From DASPXK01 sp035637315 (GTDB lineage: Bacteria > Chloroflexota > UBA6077 > JACCZL01), in assembly GCA_035637315.1 (NCBI GenBank), contig DASPXK010000105.1:1-39927 (forward strand): DNA of 39,927 nt, read 5' to 3'. Of this stretch, positions 7,911-14,352 are shown piece by piece. Both the position numbers and the translations under genes were made by a program. The notes below the pieces were generated by a model. The model was not told the DNA's origin and ran no database searches. It saw only the letters and a list, made by a program, of their open reading frames with translations. The first letter of the stretch is position 1. Every line of letters starts with the position of its first letter.

Positions 7911-10193
7911 CTACGTCGCCGGGCCTGGCGTGGCGGGGGTTGGCAGGAACGGCTTGATCGGGGTAGGACGGTCATAAATCCCGGCTCGCTCCGCAGCCGT
8001 TTCGCGAAGCTCCGCGGCCGCGGGAAGGCGGCCGAGTAGGTCATGGAAATCGGCGGCACTCAAGGTATAGGTCTCGACCGCCGTCAACGCGCGGATCGTC
8101 GCAGAGCGAGGTGCGTCGTGGAGCAGCGCCATCTCGCCGAAGTACTCACCCACGCTCAGCTCGGCCAGACGCCGTGGCCCGTCCGGCTCCTCACGGATGA
8201 CCTCCACGCGGCCGTCGACGATCAGGAAGAATCGATCTCCAGGCTCGCCCTGCCGTACGATTACGTCGCCCGCCGAGTAGCGAGTGATCAAGAAGCGGGC
8301 CGCTAGCCGGTCCAGCTCGGCCGGGCCGGTCCCGCGGAAGAGGGGCAGCTCAGCCAGGCGTCGGCGGTCCGCCAGGCTCTTGCGGACCTCGCTCGCCAGG
8401 GCGTCCCGTTGGCCAATCCAGCGCCGGAAATGGCCAGCGTCCAGCGCCAGCAGACGGACGTTGGACTCGGCGATGACGCTGGCGGTCCGCGCCACCCGGA
8501 CCACCAACGCGGTCTCGCCGAAGTAGTCGCCGGGCCCGAGCGTGGCCAGTTGAATGGCTCGCCCTTCCGACGTGAGCTTGCCGACCCGGACACTTCCCGC
8601 CCGGATCAGATAGAACCGATCGCCAGGCGCACCCTGGCGGACGAGGATCGTACCGGCCGCCTCCTCGCGCAGCTCCAGATGCAGCGCGATGCGGAGCAGC
8701 TCTGGACGCGACGCCTCGCGCAGGAAGGGCAACGTCGCCAGCGCCTCCAGGTACTCGCTCGGCACCTCGCCCCGACGCCGGCGCCAACGGCGTACGAGCA
8801 GCCGGGCCACAGCCGCCAGGCTCTTGGCGATTCGCCCGACTATGGTGAACGCCGCCGGACCGAGGAAGACCAGCCCGATCCCAATCGCCATCGCGCGCGA
8901 CTGGAGCGCGGGCTGGTTCCAGAGGTCCATCAGCGTGTCGGCGTAGCGCAGGTCGCGGGCCTGGAGGATGACGAGGGGGATCAGGATTACCAGCAGCACC
9001 GACAGCAGCCCGAATCCGGCCAGGACCCGCTCCTCGCGGGTTAGTGGCTGGCGGGCGCGGAGCTTCGACCACAGCGCGTGCCGAATGAAGGCCATCGAAT
9101 TGGTCCGCAGGGCCGGCATCTCGAGCCAATCCACCAGGATGAAGTAACCGTCCAGGTCGAGGATCGGCAGCAGGTTGAAGAAGGCGTTGGCAAACCAGAT
9201 GGTGGCGCCCTTGAACATCAGCGAGCCGGCCTCGGTCCCGTCCAGACGCAGCGCCAAGATGGCCAGCAAGGAGGCGCTGATCAGCATGGCGCACGGCCCG
9301 GACCAGGAGACGGCGATTCGCTGGCGACGCTGGGCCATCCAGACGTCCGACGTCTCGAAGTAGACCACGGGCAACAGGTAGTAGAGCAGCAGGCCTGCCC
9401 CGTTGATCCGGCGCCCATGGCGTTTGACTGTTACTGCCTGCGCGAGGGCGTGGATGTTGATGCCGATCAGGTCCAGGGCGCACAGCGTAAGAAAGCCCAG
9501 CGTGTACGAGCCGCGGGTCTGAAAGAGGGGATGCCCGGCCAGCAGGAACTGATACCACCAGACGGCGAGGCCACCGACGATCATAAGGGCCCAGAGCGCC
9601 AGGGCCGGCCTGGTGTAGAGCAGCCAGCCACCGTAGCGGTAGATCGCGCTCACGATCTGGTCGGCGCCGCCGATCCGGAACAACTCGAGGACGATGACCT
9701 TGCTCAGGCGGCGTTTCCGAGTGGCCAGGAACTTGGCCGCCTTCACGCGCCGGTCGATGGAATCGAAGCAGTCCGGCGGGGTTGGCCCAAGGAACCCGCC
9801 TGCCCGCAGCTCACGTACCAGGCGGGCGAGTCGGTCGGCGCCGAAATCGCCGTGCTCCAGGAAATGCGCTAGCGCGATCTCGCGGATGCTCTGCCGGCCG
9901 TCCATCCGCCACCACAAAGCGAAGTCTTCCTCTTGCAGGCGGATGTAACGCGCCGTTCGGCTTCTCAGTACGTAGTAGGTCTCTCCACTGGCCGTAGACT
10001 GGACGCTCGTTTCAACGTCTGGCGAGGGAGTTGGCACGTAGCGGGCGAAGTCGAGGCGCTCCGCCAGCGGCCGCCAGATGTCTCCGGGGGTGGTGACAGT
10101 TGACCGCTGCTTGACGGCCGCCCACAGCCGGTCGTGACCGGGCGGCGAGCTCCCGGCGCGCGTCGTCGCGGACCTGGCCCCCTCCATCGACAT
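7911..10193 (-). CDS. PqqD-like / degenerate M50-type membrane domain / double cNMP-binding protein
   Basis: The 760-residue protein has three parts. Residues about 40-140 look like a PqqD-type peptide-binding domain (YYVLRSRTARYIRLQEEDFALWWRMDG). Residues about 185-465 form a polytopic membrane domain resembling the site-2-protease-like M50 family of YydH/peptide zinc metalloproteases: it keeps KRHGRRINGAGLLLYY and the NLLPILDLDGYF...DWLEMPALR segment (340-363). At the HExxH position it has HALAQ (248-252), so catalytic Glu and the second His are missing. Residues about 485-605 and 615-725 are two cNMP-binding domains with cassettes FGETAL...RTAS (Arg570) and FGEMALLHDAPRSAT (Arg696), both with the phosphate-binding Arg. 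The frame stays open to 10400, but ATG 10193 (or 10187) lies after the stop of the upstream HMA gene. It is probably a cAMP-responsive membrane pseudoprotease. Confidence 0.85.
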   Translation of the reverse strand: MSMEGARSATTRAGSSPPGHDRLWAAVKQRSTVTTPGDIWRPLAERLDFARYVPTPSPDVETSVQSTASGETYYVLRSRTARYIRLQEEDFALWWRMDGRQSIREIALAHFLEHGDFGADRLARLVRELRAGGFLGPTPPDCFDSIDRRVKAAKFLATRKRRLSKVIVLELFRIGGADQIVSAIYRYGGWLLYTRPALALWALMIVGGLAVWWYQFLLAGHPLFQTRGSYTLGFLTLCALDLIGINIHALAQAVTVKRHGRRINGAGLLLYYLLPVVYFETSDVWMAQRRQRIAVSWSGPCAMLISASLLAILALRLDGTEAGSLMFKGATIWFANAFFNLLPILDLDGYFILVDWLEMPALRTNSMAFIRHALWSKLRARQPLTREERVLAGFGLLSVLLVILIPLVILQARDLRYADTLMDLWNQPALQSRAMAIGIGLVFLGPAAFTIVGRIAKSLAAVARLLVRRWRRRRGEVPSEYLEALATLPFLREASRPELLRIALHLELREEAAGTILVRQGAPGDRFYLIRAGSVRVGKLTSEGRAIQLATLGPGDYFGETALVVRVARTASVIAESNVRLLALDAGHFRRWIGQRDALASEVRKSLADRRRLAELPLFRGTGPAELDRLAARFLITRYSAGDVIVRQGEPGDRFFLIVDGRVEVIREEPDGPRRLAELSVGEYFGEMALLHDAPRSATIRALTAVETYTLSAADFHDLLGRLPAAAELRETAAERAGIYDRPTPIKPFLPTPATPGPAT

Positions 10194-10219
10194 CGACGCG
10201 AAGTCTACACCGTGACGTC

Positions 10220-10435
10220 CTACGCCTCTGACTCGACCGGGTACTCCTCCTCGTGCAGGATCTCCTTTATCCGATTCAGGTCCACGGTCGCCTCGTCGTA
10301 CTCCACTCGGACTTGCTTGGACGGGATATCCACCTGCACGCTGCGCACCCCGTCGACCGGACTGAGAGCAGTGGTGATGGTCCGCTCGCAGTGCTCGCAT
10401 GAGATATCGGGGACCGTGAGGACGGTCTGTGCCAT
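10220..10435 (-). CDS. Heavy-metal-associated (HMA) domain protein, CopZ-like metallochaperone
   Basis: The 71-residue protein is a single ferredoxin-like HMA domain. The metal site is ISCEHCERTI with Cys13 and Cys16 (CxxC), followed by LSPVDGVRSVQVDIPSKQVRVEYDEATV, the usual strand-helix-strand pattern, and ends in acidic residues. Such proteins bind Cu(I), or in some cases Zn(II) or Cd(II), and pass it to P-type ATPases or regulators. No metal ATPase is in the window, so the partner is elsewhere. A strong ribosome site (AAAGGAGG, 6 bases before ATG 10435) predicts high expression. The gene follows a possible tiny membrane ORF and precedes the pseudo-M50 gene by 26 bases, so it may be co-transcribed with it. 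Confidence 0.9.
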   Translation of the reverse strand: MAQTVLTVPDISCEHCERTITTALSPVDGVRSVQVDIPSKQVRVEYDEATVDLNRIKEILHEEEYPVESEA

Positions 10436-10460
10436 GGTCTGCCTCCTTTCAGGATGCGGA

Positions 10461-10556
10461 TCACGACCGCGAGTAGATCAGTGCGGCGATGCCCACGACC
10501 AGGGCGACCAGGGCGATGCCGAGCACATAATTAGGGCCCCTGGGATGCGCGATCAA
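10461..10556 (-). CDS. Possible 31-residue single-pass membrane peptide
   Basis: From TTG 10556 to TGA 10461-10463 the minus strand encodes 31 residues: a short polar lead (LIAHPRGPNY), a 17-residue hydrophobic stretch (VLGIALVALVVGIAALI) and YSRS. The layout is that of a small single-pass inner-membrane protein. It ends 25 bases before the HMA start, so the HMA ribosome site lies just after its stop. No good Shine-Dalgarno precedes the TTG and the frame is open further upstream, so the start is uncertain. The hydrophobic run could be chance in GC-rich DNA. Confidence 0.33.
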   Translation of the reverse strand: MIAHPRGPNYVLGIALVALVVGIAALIYSRS

Positions 10557-10635
10557 CGGTATTCTGCATGCCGTGTTCGCCTGACCTGCCCAGCACGGTT
10601 GAGCGCCGCGCGCGGGTTGATCCGTCGCCGAGCCT

Positions 10636-10654
10636 ATTGTATGTTGTATGCAAT
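10636..10654. promoter_or_regulatory. Imperfect palindrome, possible operator between divergent genes
   Basis: The 19 bases read ATTGTATGTTGTATGCAAT, with half-sites ATTGtAT and ATgCAAT around a 5-base centre. Read another way the site holds TTGTATG twice in tandem (10637-10650). It lies in an AT-rich patch of an otherwise GC-rich 255-base gap between the HMA gene (minus) and the amidohydrolase (plus). The form resembles sites of dimeric helix-turn-helix regulators such as GntR types. The minus strand also carries a TACAAT hexamer here (10641-10636). No regulator gene is adjacent. Confidence 0.3.
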
Positions 10655-10691
10655 TCGGCTTGTAGGCAATTCAGCGCCACGAAGGGTCACG

Positions 10692-11795
10692 GTGATATCC
10701 GACAACCGCCATCAAGTGATCGACGCGGACGGGCACGTTATAGAGCGGGACCAGGAACTCTTCGAGTTCCTGCCGCCACCTTTCCGTGGCTACGGTCGAG
10801 TCCTTGCGTATCCGTTCTTTCCCACGCTCGACGGCTTCCACCGCGCTGCGAGGAAGGCGGCCGATGGCACCCGCGTCACGTCCCTCGAGATCCCGACGGC
10901 CGAGCACTGGCTGAGTTTCCTGGACGAAGCCAATCTCGCCGCCACGGTGCTCTTCCCCACCGCTGGGCTCGCGTTCGGGCTCGTCGCGGACCCGGATTGG
11001 GCCGCCGGCTTGGCGCGCGCCTACAACGATTGGCTCCACGACCGTTTCCTGAAGCACAACCGAGTCAGGCTCAAGGGCGTTGCACTCATCCCGCTCCAAG
11101 ACCCCTCGCGGGCGGTGGGCGAACTAGAGCATGCCATCGGCGACCTGGGAATGGTGGGCGCCGTCCTTCCGGCGGCCGGACTGCGCGAGGCGTTTGGGCA
11201 TCGCTCTTTCTGGCCAGTGTACGAGGCCGCCCAGGAGCTGGACTGCCTGCTGGCGGTTCACGGCGCACCGGCCTATGGGTTGGGGCTTGAGCGGCTGCAC
11301 AAGATGATCGAGGTGCGGACGCTCACTCATCCGTTCAGCCAGTTTCTGCAAATGACGAGCATGATGTTCGGGGGAGTCTTCGATGCCTTCCCGCGCCTCA
11401 AGGTAGCTTTTTGCGAGGCCGGCAGTGGCTGGGCGCCCTACCTTTTGGAGCGCCTCGACATGGAATACTGGAACCGCCGCCCGCAAGTCCCGGAAGTAAA
11501 GGCTCCACCGAGCGAGCACCTCAGGAGTGGGCGCATCTTCATCCACACTGAGCTAGGCGAAGCTGGTCTGGCGAACGCGATTCGGGTACTTGGAGAGGAA
11601 CCCTTCTTCTGCGCTTCGGATTATCCCCACGAGCCAAAAGATGAGTTCCCGGAGGCGCTCGAGGAGTTCGCGGAGCGCGAAGACATTCCTGAGTCCGCCA
11701 AACGTAAGATCCGGTGGGACAATCCCATCCGGATGTATGGGCTGGACGAGGCGACGCTGACCGCGTCCGCCCGGAGCTCCCAGGCGGTCGGCTAA
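10692..11795 (+). CDS. Amidohydrolase-2 family metal-dependent hydrolase/decarboxylase
   Basis: The 367-residue protein fits the Amidohydro_2 TIM-barrel family, which includes ACMS decarboxylase, gamma-resorcylate decarboxylase and related hydrolases. The N-terminal metal motif is IDADGHVIE (Asp13-x-His15); VHGAPAYG gives the mid-barrel His, CEAGSGWAPYLLERLDMEYW matches the conserved 'cE.g.gW.p.l..RlD' segment, and CASDYPHEP supplies the late metal Asp. GTG 10692 is chosen because GAAGGG stands a few bases upstream and the conserved fold starts at once; the frame is open back to 10134 but that part overlaps the divergent genes and has no domain. The substrate is likely an aromatic or cyclic carboxylic acid, which is inference from the family only. 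It is monocistronic or the first gene before the cyclase. Confidence 0.87.
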   Translation: MISDNRHQVIDADGHVIERDQELFEFLPPPFRGYGRVLAYPFFPTLDGFHRAARKAADGTRVTSLEIPTAEHWLSFLDEANLAATVLFPTAGLAFGLVADPDWAAGLARAYNDWLHDRFLKHNRVRLKGVALIPLQDPSRAVGELEHAIGDLGMVGAVLPAAGLREAFGHRSFWPVYEAAQELDCLLAVHGAPAYGLGLERLHKMIEVRTLTHPFSQFLQMTSMMFGGVFDAFPRLKVAFCEAGSGWAPYLLERLDMEYWNRRPQVPEVKAPPSEHLRSGRIFIHTELGEAGLANAIRVLGEEPFFCASDYPHEPKDEFPEALEEFAEREDIPESAKRKIRWDNPIRMYGLDEATLTASARSSQAVG

Positions 11796-11881
11796 CTCGA
11801 CGGGGCCGGCGTCGTCCTCCGACGCACGCGTGGCATGCTGTGGGAAGGATCGGCGTGACGGTCTCCTCAGGCGAGCTAGCC

Positions 11882-11890
11882 TGGTACACT
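11882..11890 (+). promoter_or_regulatory. Extended -10 element just before the cyclase gene
   Basis: The bases read TGGTACACT (TGn plus TACACT), ending 11 bases before ATG 11902. Transcription starting 6-8 bases downstream would leave a leader of only about 4-5 bases, so the cyclase mRNA may be nearly leaderless. This fits the lack of a clear Shine-Dalgarno at this start. No -35 match is seen. Confidence 0.45.
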
Positions 11891-11901
11891 AGCCGCCAGA
11901 G

Positions 11902-14274
11902 ATGAGCCTCCAAGTCAACGGCACGGTCCTCACCGATTCCGGGCGCCGACGATCCGAGAACGAGGACTGGTGCGGGTGTGTCACTGCGGCCGAGGGGGAC
12001 GACCCGACCCATACCCCTTCCGCCTGGGTGGTGGCGGACGGAGTCAGCGGATACAACGGCCGCGAGGCTTCGCGGCTCGCCGTCGAGAGCGTCCTGAGTG
12101 CACGCCGGAATGGCGCTCCAGAGCGCATCGAAGCGACCCTCCTCGGCGCGATCGAGCGGGCGAACCAAGCGCTGTACGAGCGGGCCGGAGAAGGAAGCAC
12201 CGGCGCGACCGGACGGCTCGCCAGCACGCTGCTGGTGGCGGTTGTCCTGGGCAAGGACGCCTGGCTGGCCAACGTCGGCGATTGTCGAGGCTATCTGATC
12301 CGAGCCGGGCAGATCCGCCAGCTTACCCGAGACCACACCTGGGTTGCCGAGCAGGTCGCAATGGGGCGGCTGCGTCCCGAGGAGGCGGCCAGCCATCCCA
12401 AGAGTAACGTCCTGACCAGGTGCCTTGGCCATCGTCCCACGGTCCAGGCCGATGTGTTTCACGAGACTCTCGAGCCCGACGACCGGCTGGTGCTTTGCTC
12501 GGATGGGTTGACGCGGCACGTGTCTGGGCCCGAGCTTATCCAGATCGGCACCCGTGGCGAGCCGCAAGACGCCGCCCGGGCCCTGATCGACCTGGCCAAC
12601 CGCCGGGGTGGGACCGACAACATCACCGTGGCCGTTTTAGAGTTGACCCTGCCGACCGAACCTCCGCAGCGGGTCGCGGACCGGTCTCCTCACACGAGGC
12701 TGGCCGCCGATCGAGTATCGGCGCTGCAGTCGATCAGCCAACGCATCAACGCCAGCCTGGACCTTCGAGAGACGCTGCGTTCGGTGATGGACAGCCTGGT
12801 TGAGATCACCGGCGCCGAGCGTGGCTTTGTGATGCTGCTGGACGAGGCCAGCGGGCGGCTCGCGTTCCAGATCGGACGCAACCTGGACGCCAGAAGCGTC
12901 GCGCGTGACCCAGAGATCAGTCGCAACATCGTCCAAAAGGTTTTCAAGGATTGCCAGCCGCTGTTGATCGGCGATGCGATGGCTGACCCCGAGTTTCAAG
13001 CTTTCCAAAGTGTCGTCCTGCACTCACTGCGCTCGGTCATCTGCGCGCCGCTGGCGGTGAAGGGCAAGCCGATCGGGGTGGTCTACGTTGACAGCAGTCT
13101 GCAGGCCGGACTGTTCAACCAGTCTGACCTCGACCTGCTGATGGCCTTCGCCAACATGGCCGCCTCGGCCATCGAGAACGCCCGTCTCCACGAGCGGGTA
13201 GCGGGCCACGCTCGCCAGATCGAGGCGATGAAGACCTCTCAGGACCGAATCCTCCGCAGCGTCAGCAACGGGATCCTGTCGGTCGATCGTGAGGGCAAGG
13301 TCATCAGCTTCAACCGAGCGGCGGCGGACATGCTGGCCGTGCCGATCGAGGAGGCTCTCGATAAGCCGCTCAGCGTGATCTTGCCGCCACGCTTTATGCT
13401 GGCGCTCGGACTGCCACTGGGCGGTGAGGGCGTCGAGCCCGGGGCGACGATCCAGGGTTTCGAGATGGAGGGCGAGCTGCGGGGCCGAGGATACGTCCAC
13501 CTCGGACATCGCCTATCGCCCCTGCGCGACGAAGACGGCAAGACGATCGGCTACGTCATCGTCCTGGACGATATGACAGAGCGAGAACGACTCGAGCGCG
13601 AGCGAAGCCAGGCGGCCGCCGAGCGCGAGAAAATCAAGTCGGTCTTTGAGCATTACATGGCCCCGGCCGTGTTTCAGGAGTTGATGCGCCAGGGGCCAGA
13701 TCGATCCGGAATTGGCGGCGACTCACGCGATCTGACCCTCCTGTTCGCGGATATTCGCGGCTTCACGAGCTTTTCCGAGGAGCATCGCCCCGAGCAAGTC
13801 GTCGAGATGCTGAACGCGTTCTTGAGCGCCGCGACCAAAGTCATCTTCGACCACGATGGCACGATCGACAAATTCATCGGCGACGAGATCATGGCCCTGT
13901 TCGGCGCGCCGCTCGAGATCGCGGACCATCCGCTGCAGGCGATCAAAGCCGCGCTCGCGATGCAACAGCGCTTTGCCGAGACGCCCCAGCCGGACGGGTC
14001 GCGAGTGAGCTGGGGCATCGGCATCAACAGTGGCTCGGGGATCGTCGGCACGATTGGCGCGCCTGAGCTGATGAGCTACACGGCGATCGGCGACGTGGTC
14101 AACGTGGCAGCCCGCCTTCAGGCTGAGGCCCGCGAGGGCGAGGTTTTGATCACCGCCGACACGTACGCCCGGGTTCGCGACAACGTGTTGGTGGAAGATC
14201 TTGGCCGGATGGACCTCAAGGGCAAGCGCGGCCGCGTGAATGTGTATAAAGTGACGGGCTTGCGCGGTTCATAG
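11902..14274 (+). CDS. PP2C phosphatase - GAF - PAS - class III adenylate cyclase fusion
   Basis: The 790-residue protein joins four domains. Residues 1-250 are a complete PP2C-type Ser/Thr phosphatase: Glu21-Asp22, VADG (Asp46-Gly47), CSDG (Asp201) and GGTDN (Asp239) supply the two-metal site. Residues about 265-435 are a GAF domain (LREVMDSLVEITGAERG-like segment, then CAPLAVKGKPIGVVYVD). Residues about 440-560 are a PAS domain (ILSVDREGKVISFNRAA), followed by a short coiled linker. Residues about 590-790 are a class III nucleotidyl cyclase: metal Asp617 (FADIRGFT) and Asp661 (GDE), base-selecting Lys657 and Thr727, and Asn734/Arg738 for the transition state. Lys and Thr in those places indicate cAMP rather than cGMP. 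No membrane segment is seen, so it is a cytoplasmic cAMP source with sensory and phosphatase inputs. Confidence 0.93.
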   Translation: MSLQVNGTVLTDSGRRRSENEDWCGCVTAAEGDDPTHTPSAWVVADGVSGYNGREASRLAVESVLSARRNGAPERIEATLLGAIERANQALYERAGEGSTGATGRLASTLLVAVVLGKDAWLANVGDCRGYLIRAGQIRQLTRDHTWVAEQVAMGRLRPEEAASHPKSNVLTRCLGHRPTVQADVFHETLEPDDRLVLCSDGLTRHVSGPELIQIGTRGEPQDAARALIDLANRRGGTDNITVAVLELTLPTEPPQRVADRSPHTRLAADRVSALQSISQRINASLDLRETLRSVMDSLVEITGAERGFVMLLDEASGRLAFQIGRNLDARSVARDPEISRNIVQKVFKDCQPLLIGDAMADPEFQAFQSVVLHSLRSVICAPLAVKGKPIGVVYVDSSLQAGLFNQSDLDLLMAFANMAASAIENARLHERVAGHARQIEAMKTSQDRILRSVSNGILSVDREGKVISFNRAAADMLAVPIEEALDKPLSVILPPRFMLALGLPLGGEGVEPGATIQGFEMEGELRGRGYVHLGHRLSPLRDEDGKTIGYVIVLDDMTERERLERERSQAAAEREKIKSVFEHYMAPAVFQELMRQGPDRSGIGGDSRDLTLLFADIRGFTSFSEEHRPEQVVEMLNAFLSAATKVIFDHDGTIDKFIGDEIMALFGAPLEIADHPLQAIKAALAMQQRFAETPQPDGSRVSWGIGINSGSGIVGTIGAPELMSYTAIGDVVNVAARLQAEAREGEVLITADTYARVRDNVLVEDLGRMDLKGKRGRVNVYKVTGLRGS

Positions 14275-14352
14275 CGGCATCGCTGGGGATACTTTGATCG
14301 GCTGGCCAGGCGCGGGAGACGAGATGCCTCATCCCGAGGGAGACGACCAACC

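Noticed and set aside
10194..10400. Upstream extension of the pseudo-M50 protein
   Set aside because: It lies across the HMA gene in another frame; the residues are Arg/Gly-rich shadow sequence.
10134..10691. Upstream extension of the amidohydrolase frame
   Set aside because: The frame is open but has no domain, overlaps the divergent HMA gene, and GTG 10692 has a ribosome site and starts right at the conserved fold.
11539..12567. Minus-strand frame of 342 codons
   Set aside because: Antisense to the amidohydrolase and the PP2C domain; no motif.
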